NCBI GenBank assembly: GCA_963714415.1
Contig: CAVQOL010000002.1
Span: forward strand, 248,001 to 312,000
Source: JAGXRK01 sp963714415
GTDB lineage: Bacteria > Bacteroidota > Ignavibacteria > Ignavibacteriales > Ignavibacteriaceae
DNA length: 64,000 nucleotides
Direction: 5' to 3'
A program made the translations under genes and the position numbers. This document shows positions 36,716-46,527 of this stretch, one piece after another. Every line of letters begins with the position of its first letter. Position 1 is the stretch's first letter. The notes beneath the pieces were generated by a model. That model made no database searches. It had not been told where the DNA came from and worked only from the letters and a program-made list of their open reading frames with translations.

Positions 36716-37303
36716 ATTTAAAAAAGATACTTATAGCTACTACAAATAAAGGTAAGCTTGAAGATATTCGTGAGATATTAAAGGATATGAATATCAAGAT
36801 AGTTTCTTTTCTTGACTTCAATGATTATCCGGATGTAATTGAAGATGGAGAAACATTCGAAGCAAATGCAAAACTGAAAGCAAAAGCTGCTTTTGAAACA
36901 TATAAAATTCCTGTTATTGCTGATGATTCAGGATTGTCTGTGGATCAGTTAAACGGCGCACCGGGAGTTATCTCTGCAAGATATGCCGGAGAGAATGCTA
37001 CTGATGATGATAATAATAAAAAATTAATACAGGAATTAGAAAAATATCCCGAACCTCATTTAGCGAAATATATTTGTGTTGCAGTTTATTACGATGGAAA
37101 CAGTTTTGTAAGTGCATACGGAGAATGTAAGGGCAAAATTATTAAAAAAGGCAGAGGAACTAACGGATTTGGGTACGATCCGTATTTTGTGTCCTGATAA
37201 TTATGAACTAACAATGGGTGAATTGAGCTTAGAGGAAAAGAATAAGATTAGTCACAGATTAAAAGCATTTGAACAGTTAAAACATATTTTGGAAAAATTA
37301 TGA
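36712..37303 (+). CDS. rdgB: XTP/dITP diphosphatase RdgB (HAM1) (one frameshift)
   Basis: About 196 aa once an extra T at about 37192 is skipped. The N-terminal IATTNKGKLEDIREIL and the central VIADDSGLSVDQLNGAPGVISARYAG are diagnostic. The frame ends GFGYDPYFV then TCC TGA, whereas one base later it continues PDNYELTMGELSLEEKNKISHR, the family's conserved C-terminal block. The enzyme removes ITP, dITP and XTP from the nucleotide pool. It overlaps the amidohydrolase gene and ends just before menG on the opposite strand. Confidence 0.92.
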
Positions 37304-37322
37304 AAATAAGATTATCCTGTAA

Positions 37323-38006
37323 TCATTTTTGGGCTATAATAACCTGAACAATTCCGAACGTCATGTTATGTTTTTCAATTTTTTCAAAACCGGAATTTTT
37401 CAACAGCTTTACTAAATCAATTTTCTCATCAAACTCTTCAACGGAAGATGGAAGATATGAATATGCTTCTTTATCGCCGGAAATAAATCCACCTACTTTC
37501 GGCAATACTTTTTTGAAATAAAATTTATACAATCCTTTGAAGAATCTATTTTCAGGCATCCGAAATTCAATTACTGTTGCCTTGCCATTCTTCTTAAGAA
37601 CGCGGAAGAAAGAATCGAATCCTTTCTGAATATCATAAAAGTTGCGTACACCAAAAGCCACTGTAATATTTGTAAAAGTTTCATTTTTGAATGGAATATT
37701 TTCAGCAACCGTTTGAACATTTTTTCCAACAATCCATTTACTTTTATCGTTAAAAAGCTTCAGCATATTGTGTGAGAAATCTGCACCATAAATTTTTGTT
37801 ACGCCCATTTTATGTGCGCTGATTGCGACATCGCCTGTTCCGCAAGCAATGTCCAGAAGAATTGAATCTGAGTTTATTCCGGTTAGTTTAAGTGCTTTCT
37901 TACGCCAGTAATGATCGATGCCAAAACTTAATAAATGATTTAATAAATCATATCTGAAAGCAATCGAATCAAAAATTCTTTTAACTTGATTTTTCTTATC
38001 GCTCAT
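37323..38006 (-). CDS. menG: Demethylmenaquinone/ubiquinone C-methyltransferase
   Basis: 227 aa. SAM motif LLDIACGTGDVAISA (about residues 49-63) and the UbiE/MenG blocks FDSIAFRYDLLNHLLSFGID and AFGVRNFYDIQKGFDSFFR are clear. In a Bacteroidota-group organism menaquinone is the expected quinone, so the role is the final methylation of demethylmenaquinone at the membrane. It follows the PAP2 and rsmA genes on the minus strand at close spacing. Other men genes are not in the window. Confidence 0.95.
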   Translation of the reverse strand: MSDKKNQVKRIFDSIAFRYDLLNHLLSFGIDHYWRKKALKLTGINSDSILLDIACGTGDVAISAHKMGVTKIYGADFSHNMLKLFNDKSKWIVGKNVQTVAENIPFKNETFTNITVAFGVRNFYDIQKGFDSFFRVLKKNGKATVIEFRMPENRFFKGLYKFYFKKVLPKVGGFISGDKEAYSYLPSSVEEFDEKIDLVKLLKNSGFEKIEKHNMTFGIVQVIIAQK

Positions 38007-38017
38007 TTTGAATTAAA

Positions 38018-38971
38018 CTAATGCTTTTCAAATTCAAATTTTTCTTTTCCAACTTTTCTACGCCACCAATTAAACAAATATTTCCCAGTCCAGATAGAAA
38101 AGATCATAAATGCCGCACCGCCAATGAGATCAATTACATAATGATACCATAAATAAACAGTTGCAAAAATCAGCAGTGAACCAACAGGAACAAAGAAATA
38201 TTTACTGCGACTTTTTAATTTTATAGAAAGATACATAACAATTAATGTTATCATTGTGTGTCCGCTTGGGAACACATCTCTTTGAACAACTTCTGCAGCA
38301 TTAAGAGTTCCAGCAGGAATTCCTTCCCCGGTATTAACAACCTCGCGCAGAAAATTTGTAAGCCACAAACCGGGCAGAGTATCATTTATTGTTGCAAAAT
38401 CATGAAGAATGAATCTTGGTCCGATTCCCGGTAATAAAAAATATCCGAGATAAGAAAGATAAAATCCATAGATGACTGAGAAGAGCATATAATCAAGGGC
38501 AATGTATCTTTTCTTTCGCAGTAAAGTTAATCCAAGAATAATTGGAAGCAGATAAAAAATTCCGTAAACAATCTGTAAAAGCTCTGTTAAATATGGATTT
38601 GCAATCTGATAAAGTAAATGAGTTGGGTCGTTTCCGAAAAACATCCATCTGTCTATTTGAATAAAAAGCTGATCATAGTCATAGGGTCTGATAGGTTTAA
38701 TCATATAATTCAATTGTCTGAATGTAAGCAAAATTATTGGGGCGACATACCAGTAATGTATAACTGACCAGATTTTGCTTTCACTTTTTGATTCCATATA
38801 AGCAAGCATAAAAGTAAAAGCAATGATAAAAATGTTTATACCAATCCAGTTAAGTGAATCTTCAATCCGATCATAAAAAATAATATGGAGAGCAATCAGA
38901 AAAAGATAGAATGCAATCAATACCAGATCAAAAGCTTTAAGATTTTTTATAAATGATTTTATTCTATCCAT
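38018..38971 (-). CDS. PAP2-superfamily membrane phosphatase
   Basis: 317 aa with about seven hydrophobic helices. The phosphatase motifs are FPSGHTMITLIV (C2) and YLWYHYVIDLIGG (C3 with the catalytic His). The C1 KxxxxxxRP motif is not clear, as in the inositolphosphotransferase (Aur1/Ipt1-like) group. Such proteins dephosphorylate lipid phosphates or transfer phospho-head groups. It is placed between menG and rsmA on the same strand. The natural substrate is unknown. Confidence 0.85.
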   Translation of the reverse strand: MDRIKSFIKNLKAFDLVLIAFYLFLIALHIIFYDRIEDSLNWIGINIFIIAFTFMLAYMESKSESKIWSVIHYWYVAPIILLTFRQLNYMIKPIRPYDYDQLFIQIDRWMFFGNDPTHLLYQIANPYLTELLQIVYGIFYLLPIILGLTLLRKKRYIALDYMLFSVIYGFYLSYLGYFLLPGIGPRFILHDFATINDTLPGLWLTNFLREVVNTGEGIPAGTLNAAEVVQRDVFPSGHTMITLIVMYLSIKLKSRSKYFFVPVGSLLIFATVYLWYHYVIDLIGGAAFMIFSIWTGKYLFNWWRRKVGKEKFEFEKH

Positions 38972-38994
38972 TAAACAAAGTATTTGTGATTACG

Positions 38995-39793
38995 TTAGTT
39001 TGCAGACCAATCCTTCTGTTTCAAGACAAATTCTGTAAGTGACAAAAATTCGTCTAAAGTTAGTTGTTCAGCTCGTTTAGAAAGGTCAATACCTGATTCT
39101 GAAAAATTTATTTCGGCAAATATACTATTACTCAAGGAATTTCTTAGCATTTTTCGTCTATTACCGAATGAAGCTTTTACAACTGAAATAAAGACTTTTT
39201 GAAAATTCTTAGATTGACTGGATTTCTTTGAAGGTTAGATGAACCACCGCCGATTCAACTTTAGGTTTTGGATAGAATACATTTGGTGAAACCTTGAATT
39301 TTAATTTAACTTCAGCAAAATATGAGAGAATAACAGATAATATTCCATAGTCTTTTACTCCAGTTTTTGCAGTCATCCTTTTTGCAACTTCGTATTGAAC
39401 CATCAAAACAGAATCTTTAATAAGCTGGTTGTCCGCAATCATTTTGAAAATTATAGATGAGGTAAGATTGTAAGGAATGTTGCCAACAATTCTTAATTTA
39501 TCTTTTTCAAATCGCAGTAAAGAGGTTAAATCAAGTTCAAGAAAATCGTTCTGAATAATATTTAACAATGGAAATCTGTTCTTAAGATCATCAATAACAC
39601 GTTTGTCAATTTCGACTGCTGTAAATGCTATTCCTTTTTGTTCCAGCTTTTCTGTAAGCGATCCTAATCCGGGACCGATTTCAAGAATATTATCACCCGG
39701 TTGAGGAGAAATTTCATCAACAATTTTATTTAAGATATTATGATCTTTAAGATAATTCTGACCAAATTTTTTTAATGGACGGATATTGTTCAT
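38995..39793 (-). CDS. rsmA: 16S rRNA dimethyladenosine transferase RsmA/KsgA (one frameshift)
   Basis: About 265 aa once an extra base near 39210-39216 is skipped. The opening LKKFGQNYLKDHNILNKIV, the SAM motif LEIGPGLGSLTEKL and the catalytic VGNIPYNLTSSI are all present in the first frame. The next frame adds VVKASFGNRRKMLRNSLSNS and the C-terminal SKRAEQLTLDEFLSL, both family-conserved. The enzyme dimethylates two adjacent adenines near the 3' end of 16S rRNA. As sequenced, translation would stop at 39209 without the C-terminal domain. Confidence 0.93.
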
Positions 39794-39936
39794 ATAATTT
39801 TATTTTAATTACTTAAAGATAACCAATCATCACAAAAGCATACCAAATATAATTTCACTTTCTTATTGTATGACTCAATAAATATGAATACTTTTTTAGT
39901 GGTAAAAAAAATCTTCTTACTAAAACGGAGTAAACA

Positions 39937-40911
39937 TTGCCAGCAAAATATGTTGCAAGCGTAGATATGGGAGGCACTAAAATATTAGCTTCTGTATTGA
40001 ACTCTAAAGAAGGAATAATAGCAAGGGTAAAGAAATCCACAAAGGTTGATGCAGGAAGTACATCTTATATTTCAGATCTTGTTGAAATAGTTCACACAGT
40101 TATTGATAAAGCAAAAATCAAAGAAAATCAGATTGTAGCAGTATCAATTGGGGTTCCCGGTTCTGTAAATCCATTTACGGGAAATATTGGCTTGGCTCCT
40201 AATCTTGGTTTAAAGAATTTTAACATTAAAAAAGCACTTCAGAAAAAAATCTCATATCCTGTTTTAATTGAGAATGATGTAAACCTTGCCGCAATTGGAA
40301 TAAAAAATTTTGGTGTTGGTAAAAAAGGTAAAAATATTTTGGTCGTCTCGCTTGGAACGGGTATTGGCGGCGGAATAATTATAAACAACAAAATTTACCG
40401 AGGCTCTAATTTTGTCGCGGGGGAAATCGGACATATTCCGGTTGAAAAAAACGGACCTGTTTGTGGATGCGGAAGAAAGGGATGTTTTGAGGCAATTGCC
40501 AGTAGAACTGCCATCGTGAATCAAATTATAGATGATATTAAAAAAGGGAAGAGCAGCGTTATCAAAGAATTTATCGAATCGGGTAAAAAAATAAAAAGCG
40601 GTTCGTTGAAAAATGCAATTAATGAAAATGACAAAGTTGTTATTAAAAGAGTATCCGCGGCTTGTGAAACAATCGGGGAGGTTCTTTCCGGTTTAGCTAA
40701 TCTAATGAATTTTGATATGATTGTTCTTGCGGGAGGATTGATAGAAGCACTTGAAAAATTTATGCTTCCCAAAATTCAATCATCTTTTGAAAAACACGTT
40801 CTTAACGATACTGCTTACGGACTGAAAGTAATAGCTTCAAAGCTTGGTGATGATGCTGCAATTTATGGAGGTATTTTTTTAACGGAAGAATTTTTAGGAA
40901 TAAAAGTTTAG
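39937..40911 (+). CDS. ROK-family sugar kinase
   Basis: 324 aa, starting at TTG 39937 behind CGGAG. The phosphate-1 motif VDMGGTKILASVL, the phosphate-2 motif SLGTGIGGGIIIN and the ROK zinc motif VCGCGRKGCFEAIAS identify a ROK kinase without an N-terminal DNA-binding domain. Members phosphorylate glucose, N-acetylmannosamine, fructose or other hexoses. Glucokinase is the usual assignment, but substrate is not proven by sequence. It meets the convergent ABC-F gene with a 4-base overlap. Confidence 0.92.
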   Translation: MPAKYVASVDMGGTKILASVLNSKEGIIARVKKSTKVDAGSTSYISDLVEIVHTVIDKAKIKENQIVAVSIGVPGSVNPFTGNIGLAPNLGLKNFNIKKALQKKISYPVLIENDVNLAAIGIKNFGVGKKGKNILVVSLGTGIGGGIIINNKIYRGSNFVAGEIGHIPVEKNGPVCGCGRKGCFEAIASRTAIVNQIIDDIKKGKSSVIKEFIESGKKIKSGSLKNAINENDKVVIKRVSAACETIGEVLSGLANLMNFDMIVLAGGLIEALEKFMLPKIQSSFEKHVLNDTAYGLKVIASKLGDDAAIYGGIFLTEEFLGIKV

Positions 40912-42854
40912 GCAAATTGCGATTCAATATTAGCCAATTCTTCATTTAACTTTTCCCATTGAAGGAGTACATCTTCAAGTTCAACTTTTGTTTCACTGAA
41001 CTTTTTTGTTGTCTCTTTTGCTGCTTCGGGATTTGAATAAATTTCAGGATCGATTAGATTTAATTCGAGTTGTTTATTTAGAATTTCAAGTTTACTTATT
41101 TCCTTTTCCAGCTCAAAAATTCGCTTAACCAAGTTTTTTGTAGCCGAATATTTTTTCTGTCTTAATTCTGCCTCAATTCTCTTCTGATCTTTTCTTGATA
41201 TCGAATCATTATTTACTGACTTTTTAAACTTATTAATTTCAGTCAGCTTTAGTTCTTCACGTTTTGAAAGATAATAATCAATATCACCCGGATAATTTTT
41301 TATAACTCCTTTTCTGATATCAACAACACGATTCACAATCGGTCTAAGAAAGTCTAGATCGTGCGATACAAGAATTAGTGAACCGCTGAAGTTCATCAAT
41401 GCTTTTTGCAAAATAAGTTTTGAAGAATAATCCAGATGGTTTGTCGGTTCATCAAGAATGATAAAGTTAGATTTTGTAAGAAGAATTTTGCACAAAGCAA
41501 CCCGGCTTTTTTCTCCTCCAGAAAGGACACCAACTTTCTTAAAAACATCATCACCGGTAAATAAAAATGAGCCGAGCAATGATCGTAACTGACCAATTGT
41601 TTTTCCCGGAGAAATCCCATCTAAAGTTTCAAGAATATCTAGTTCAGAATTTAAATTATCCGCAACATCCTGGGCGTAATAAGAAATTAAAGTATTATGA
41701 CCGATAATTCGCTCTCCATTATCGAAATCAATTACACCGGCAATAATTTTTGCTAATGTAGATTTACCAGCTCCATTAGGACCTATAAAAGAAATCTTTT
41801 CACCACGATCAACTTTAAAGTCCGAATTATTAAAGACACGATTATTTCCATAATATTTTGAAATATTTATTAGTTCTAAGTTTACTCGTCCGCTTTGAGG
41901 CGGCTCAGGAAACCGAATATTTATTTCAGACTTGTCTTCAGGAAGTTCAATCAACTCAAGTTTTTCAAGCTGTTTTATTCTACTTTGCACTTGCCGTGCT
42001 TTTGTATTTTTGTATCTGAATCTTTCTATGAATCTTTGCGTATCCTTTATTTTACGCTGCTGCTGTTCAAATAAATTTATTGTAAGCTGATCTCTTTCTG
42101 CTTTGTAATTTAAGTAAGAATCGTAATCGCCGCTGTAAGAATAGAATTTACCGTTAAAGATTTCGAGTGTTTTGTTGGTTACCTGGTTAATGAAATTTTT
42201 ATCATGTGATACAATGACTAGTGCACCTTTGTAGTTTATTAGAAAATCAATTAACCATTCCAATGAATCGAGATCAAGGTGATTGGTAGGCTCATCCATA
42301 AGAAGAACATCATTTTGTGAAATGAGAATTTTAGCAAGTGCAATTCTCATCTGCCAGCCGCCGGAAAAGTGATTTGTAACTTTTTCAAAATCACTTTCTT
42401 CAAAACCGAGTCCAAGTAAAATCTTTTCTACTTTTGAGGTAGCGCTGAAAGAGTCAAGTTCTTCAAGACGATGATGAACTTCACCGAGTTGATTGACCAT
42501 ATCATTTCGTTCTTCATCTTTCAGATTATTGTCAGAAAGTTTTGCCGATAGTTCTTTTTCTTTTGTTTGAAGTTCAACAATATCTGTTAAAGCAGATTGA
42601 GCTTCATCAATTAGAGGTCTTCCTGAGTGAATAACCTGATCCTGAGGTAAATATCCAATTGAAATATTTTTTTGTTTGAGGAGATTTCCTGATTCAGGTT
42701 CAAGTTCTTTATTTATGATTTTCAGAATTGAAGTTTTTCCGGTTCCGTTTGCTCCGACGAGAGAAATTTTATCGCCGGCGCTTATACGGTAATTAACATC
42801 TTTGAAAAGATATTTGCCGTTAAACTGAAGAGAAATGTTTACAAGATCGATCAT
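40908..42854 (-). CDS. ABC-F family ATPase
   Basis: 648 aa with two ABC modules and no membrane segment. Walker A copies are GANGTGKTSILK and GPNGAGKSTLAK; signature motifs are HFSGGWQMRIALA and LSGGEKSRVALC. Walker B is followed by DEPTNHLD in both halves, the ABC-F hallmark. The linker is the helical, basic interdomain region, and the C-terminus carries an extended coiled coil (about residues 540-648), as in the Uup/EttA-like group. These proteins act on the ribosome rather than in transport. It is 8 nt from the PorZ-like gene on the same strand. Confidence 0.93.
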   Translation of the reverse strand: MIDLVNISLQFNGKYLFKDVNYRISAGDKISLVGANGTGKTSILKIINKELEPESGNLLKQKNISIGYLPQDQVIHSGRPLIDEAQSALTDIVELQTKEKELSAKLSDNNLKDEERNDMVNQLGEVHHRLEELDSFSATSKVEKILLGLGFEESDFEKVTNHFSGGWQMRIALAKILISQNDVLLMDEPTNHLDLDSLEWLIDFLINYKGALVIVSHDKNFINQVTNKTLEIFNGKFYSYSGDYDSYLNYKAERDQLTINLFEQQQRKIKDTQRFIERFRYKNTKARQVQSRIKQLEKLELIELPEDKSEINIRFPEPPQSGRVNLELINISKYYGNNRVFNNSDFKVDRGEKISFIGPNGAGKSTLAKIIAGVIDFDNGERIIGHNTLISYYAQDVADNLNSELDILETLDGISPGKTIGQLRSLLGSFLFTGDDVFKKVGVLSGGEKSRVALCKILLTKSNFIILDEPTNHLDYSSKLILQKALMNFSGSLILVSHDLDFLRPIVNRVVDIRKGVIKNYPGDIDYYLSKREELKLTEINKFKKSVNNDSISRKDQKRIEAELRQKKYSATKNLVKRIFELEKEISKLEILNKQLELNLIDPEIYSNPEAAKETTKKFSETKVELEDVLLQWEKLNEELANIESQFA

Positions 42855-42862
42855 CTATTAAA

Positions 42863-45088
42863 TCATTTTCTCAATACAGCTACTTTACCGGTTGCAACAT
42901 TATTGCCATCCACATCAAAAGCAACTATAATATAAACACCGCTGTTAACAAGATTGCCATTGTCATCTCTCCCATCCCAATAACCCACGCGTCCGCCGGG
43001 AGTTGAAAATTCGCTGATAAGTTTACCCGAAACAGATAAAATTTTAATATTACAATCTCTGACAAGACCATCAACTGTTAGAAGCTGTGATTCATCAGAA
43101 ATAACAAACGGATTTGGAAAAGCAAATAACTCGCCAAAACTTTCTGCCGGTTTTATTGCCGGAGTTTCAAACACAGTTAAACCGGCTTCTGTACCAACAA
43201 AAACTTTACCGGCACTTTCATCAATAGTCAGACTTACAATTTTATCGGCAAGTAAAGGACTGTTTTTAGTATCAAATGCAGCAAGCAATCTGGTACCGTC
43301 GCTGTTGAGTAAAACCAATCCCTGATTTGTTCCTACCCATTTCTGATTAAGCGGATCAACAGCAATTGCATTTATTGATTGCGTTCGAACTGAAAATACA
43401 GAGCTTATTTTAAGCTGAGGACTTGAAGAAAGAACGGTGCCGGTATTTGTAATAATATTAATTCCTAAACCGGTTCCAACCCAAACTTCGCCCCTTCTAT
43501 CAACAACAATGTCATTTACAGTATTACTGTTCAATCCATTCTGATTGTTGAGATAACCGGAGTAGTCATCATTTGGACTATCAAATGTTTTGTTTTCATT
43601 AAAATAAAATAATCCAGTACGTGTTGCATCAGCAGAACTGAACCATTTAGTATCATACTGATCAATTGTGAGATTACTGTGCATTTGCAAAACTCTGCTT
43701 AGTGCGGCTGGAATTGTAAAGTAATACCAGGAACTATCAGGTGTAAGCATAGCTAAAGTATTTCTATCTGCAGCTTCAACATTAAGTATCCATAAGTTAT
43801 TTCTTGAATCAAGATCAAATCCGCCAATTAAAAGAAAATTTGTGTTACCTGTATATCCAACCATATCAGTATTATTCACGTCAAAACGAACAATCTCATC
43901 ACCTCTGATTCTTATAAATCCTTGACCCCAATTACCGGAATAAATGGTATTATCGGGAGCAGCATAAATAGAGAAGTAATCGTTGTTGAGCATAACCGGA
44001 TATGTTTGTGCATTATATGTTTTCCAATTTTCACCATCAAATTTATAGACTCCTTTTCCGGCATTGTTAATTCCGCTTGCTGACCAAAATCCTCCGTTAG
44101 GATCAATCGTCATATTTGGAAATTGATTTGCGGCAGGACCATCAGGGAAATAATATTTTCCTTCATTGATAATTAACACTCCAGAAGCAGATGCGGCTAA
44201 TAATCCTTTAGATTCAGAATAAGCAAATGAATTTAATTTTACGGCTGAATTGAATAATAAAACAAGGTTTCCTGCACTATAACTGTGAACAGAAAAATCA
44301 GTCAAAATAAATAACGAATCATTTTTTACGTAAAGATCAGCAACATTAAGACTATTAAAATCAGGATGAAAAACCTCCCAGATATTTCCATTTAATATAG
44401 AAATTCCTCTTGTTGATGCGACAACTATTTTATCTTCAAACAGAACTATTTTATTTGAGTTTACAGAAAGTCCCGGTGCAAGCTGCGAATAAACATCCCA
44501 TGACTCGGGTGCAGATAAATTTGTGGTACCGGGTTTTTGAATAGCAATGCCAAACTCAGTAGCGGCATGAAGCAAATTTGTTTTTGTTATGCTGTTAACT
44601 TTTATGTTTGAGAGTAACGTACCAAACTTGAAGTATGTATCAATAAATACTAAGGAGCTGGCATTTATTAGTGAAATTCCAAAATCAGTTGCAGCATATA
44701 TTGTATCACCTTCAGCATAAAGATAATTAATGCGTTTACTTGTTTTATCTGAGTTAGCTATATCGAGCAAAGATTTAACATTGCCCGTTTCAGGAATATA
44801 AACATCAACAACTCCTGCATTACTTCCGAACCACACTTTACCATACTTATCAATTGTTACAGAAGTTAGTTCAATTCCTGTTAAGCCATCGGCTTTATTT
44901 AATCTTAAAAACGAGTTTTGAATAAAATTAAAATTGAATCCTCCGCCAATGCTTGCCGCCCAGAATGAGTTTGCCGAAGAAGAAACTGATTTTACATCCT
45001 TCATATCAGTGTAATTTCGCCAGTTTGTAAATTGTTGCGGAAAGGAAAGCGTAGCGAACAATAACAAAAGAGATACGATTGTCTTCAT
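42863..45088 (-). CDS. PorZ-like beta-propeller protein with T9SS-type C-terminal domain
   Basis: 741 aa. A signal peptide (MKTIVSLLLLFATLSFPQ) precedes repeated two-component-regulator propeller blades (GKVWFGSNAGVVDVY, GEVWVGTGLGINIIT, QKWVGTNQGLVLL). The C-terminal about 85 residues read FPNPFVISDESQ, then GGRVGYWDGRDDNGNLVNSG and GKVAVLRK, the form of a T9SS type A sorting domain. The architecture matches PorZ, the component of the type IX attachment complex. Whether a working T9SS exists cannot be told from this window. Confidence 0.8.
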   Translation of the reverse strand: MKTIVSLLLLFATLSFPQQFTNWRNYTDMKDVKSVSSSANSFWAASIGGGFNFNFIQNSFLRLNKADGLTGIELTSVTIDKYGKVWFGSNAGVVDVYIPETGNVKSLLDIANSDKTSKRINYLYAEGDTIYAATDFGISLINASSLVFIDTYFKFGTLLSNIKVNSITKTNLLHAATEFGIAIQKPGTTNLSAPESWDVYSQLAPGLSVNSNKIVLFEDKIVVASTRGISILNGNIWEVFHPDFNSLNVADLYVKNDSLFILTDFSVHSYSAGNLVLLFNSAVKLNSFAYSESKGLLAASASGVLIINEGKYYFPDGPAANQFPNMTIDPNGGFWSASGINNAGKGVYKFDGENWKTYNAQTYPVMLNNDYFSIYAAPDNTIYSGNWGQGFIRIRGDEIVRFDVNNTDMVGYTGNTNFLLIGGFDLDSRNNLWILNVEAADRNTLAMLTPDSSWYYFTIPAALSRVLQMHSNLTIDQYDTKWFSSADATRTGLFYFNENKTFDSPNDDYSGYLNNQNGLNSNTVNDIVVDRRGEVWVGTGLGINIITNTGTVLSSSPQLKISSVFSVRTQSINAIAVDPLNQKWVGTNQGLVLLNSDGTRLLAAFDTKNSPLLADKIVSLTIDESAGKVFVGTEAGLTVFETPAIKPAESFGELFAFPNPFVISDESQLLTVDGLVRDCNIKILSVSGKLISEFSTPGGRVGYWDGRDDNGNLVNSGVYIIVAFDVDGNNVATGKVAVLRK

Positions 45089-45212
45089 GATGACCTTGAA
45101 TGTTGTTAAAAAAGTAAAAAGATACCTTTGTCGTATCCCTTTCTAATGTTAGTTGTTAAAAAGTGCATTAAAATAATGTTTTTATTTAAAGTGGAAAGTA
45201 GAAAAATAAATC

Positions 45213-45674
45213 CTATATTCTTTTGAAAAGATCTGCCATTTCAATAGCTGTAAGAGCAGCATTCCAGCCTTTGTTGCCTGATTTGGTTCCTGACCTTTCA
45301 AAAGCCTGCTCAATAGTATCAGTGGTTAATATTCCGAAAATTACAGGGACAGAATTCTTTAAAGCTGTTTGCAAAATTCCGCTGCTTGCAGAAGATGCAA
45401 CATAATCAAAATGAGGAGTAGCACCTCTTATAACTGCACCTAAACAAATTATCGAATCATATTTATTGCTGGCAGCAAGTTTATCCGCAGTAACAGGAAT
45501 TTCAAAAGCACCCGGCACTTTAACAATGTCAATATTTTCATTTCTGCAACCGTGTCTTGTTAAACAATCAATTGCACCCTCAAGCAATTTTGTGCATATC
45601 ATTTCATTAAATCTGCTTACAACAATAGCAAACCTAAAGTTTGTTGCAGATAAATTACCTTCAATTATTTTCAT
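45213..45674 (-). CDS. ribH: 6,7-dimethyl-8-ribityllumazine synthase
   Basis: 153 aa, the usual length. Substrate-binding blocks are present: RFNEMICTKLLEGA, VPGAFEIPVTADKL, CLGAVIRGATPHFDYVA and FGILTTDTIEQAFERSG. It condenses the butanone phosphate with the ribityl pyrimidine before riboflavin synthase and probably assembles into an icosahedral or pentameric shell. No other rib gene is adjacent; the PHP gene is immediately upstream on the same strand. Confidence 0.96.
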   Translation of the reverse strand: MKIIEGNLSATNFRFAIVVSRFNEMICTKLLEGAIDCLTRHGCRNENIDIVKVPGAFEIPVTADKLAASNKYDSIICLGAVIRGATPHFDYVASSASSGILQTALKNSVPVIFGILTTDTIEQAFERSGTKSGNKGWNAALTAIEMADLFKRI

Positions 45675-45691
45675 ATTTACATACTCCGCAT

Positions 45692-46522
45692 TTAAGCTGA
45701 ATTTTTTATTAACCTGGTTCTCATTGCTTCAACGATACTAATATCAGTATAAAACTTTCCAAAATTTTCTTCATCATTTCTGTCACCACCGTGAAAATCC
45801 GACCCACCACTTTCAAGTAAAAAATATTCGTTAACAATTCCACGATAATATTTTACTTTGTGTGGATGATGAGATGGATGAATAACTTCTATGCCGTCAA
45901 CACCTGCATCAATAAGTTCTTTTATAATATATTCAGGAAGATTTCCGGGATGGGCAATAAAAGAAAGTCCGCCTGCATCGCTGATGATTTTAAATGCACT
46001 TTGAGGAGAAACGTGAACTTTTCTTTCGTGAGCGGGGCAGCCGTTTCCAATATATTTATTGAATGCTTCAAAGTAATTGCTTACAAGTCCTTTTTCTTTC
46101 ATTGCGTGAGCAATATGCGGTCTGCCGATTGCACCTTTACGAGCTTTTTGAATTACATCATCGAGAGTAATTTCTAAACCAAGCGTATTTAATTTTTTTA
46201 CAATTCTGTCAGCTCGCTTTATTCTTTCTTCACGAAAGAAACGAAGATAATGTTCAAGTTCTATATTCTTCGGATCGATGAAGTAACCTAAAATATGTAT
46301 TTCACGATCACTGATATCTGTACTTATTTCGACTCCGGGAATTACTTCAACACCGTATTGTTTACCAGCTTCAATGGCTTCATTCAATGAATTAATGCTG
46401 TCGTGGTCAGTAATACTGATTCCATCCAATCTTTTTTCTTTTGCTTTGATTACAACTTCTTCAGGTGAAAAAGATCCATCTGAATGAAAAGTGTGAATAT
46501 GTAAATCTACTTTTGATCCCAT
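45692..46522 (-). CDS. PHP-domain metal-dependent phosphoesterase
   Basis: 276 aa. The PHP metal ligands are visible as DLHIHTFHSDGSFSPEE, ITDHDSINSL, FIAHPGNLPEYI and SGGSDFHGGDR. The length and pattern match the YciV/RNase AM group, which removes nucleotides from 5' ends of short RNAs or from 3',5'-bisphosphates. It lies between the Crp/Fnr regulator and ribH with very short gaps, so the three are probably one transcript. Confidence 0.9.
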   Translation of the reverse strand: MGSKVDLHIHTFHSDGSFSPEEVVIKAKEKRLDGISITDHDSINSLNEAIEAGKQYGVEVIPGVEISTDISDREIHILGYFIDPKNIELEHYLRFFREERIKRADRIVKKLNTLGLEITLDDVIQKARKGAIGRPHIAHAMKEKGLVSNYFEAFNKYIGNGCPAHERKVHVSPQSAFKIISDAGGLSFIAHPGNLPEYIIKELIDAGVDGIEVIHPSHHPHKVKYYRGIVNEYFLLESGGSDFHGGDRNDEENFGKFYTDISIVEAMRTRLIKNSA

Positions 46523-46527
46523 AAAGA

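Noticed and set aside
37192..37197. Antizyme-type programmed +1 frameshift at TCC TGA in rdgB
   Set aside because: The in-frame proline required by the family is restored by deleting one T, many other unrelated genes carry +1 shifts in different contexts, and no stimulatory structure is evident. Kept only as a context observation.
45115..45140. Possible terminator hairpin (GATAC/GTATC) after ribH
   Set aside because: The stem is only 5 bp and AT-rich, too weak to call.
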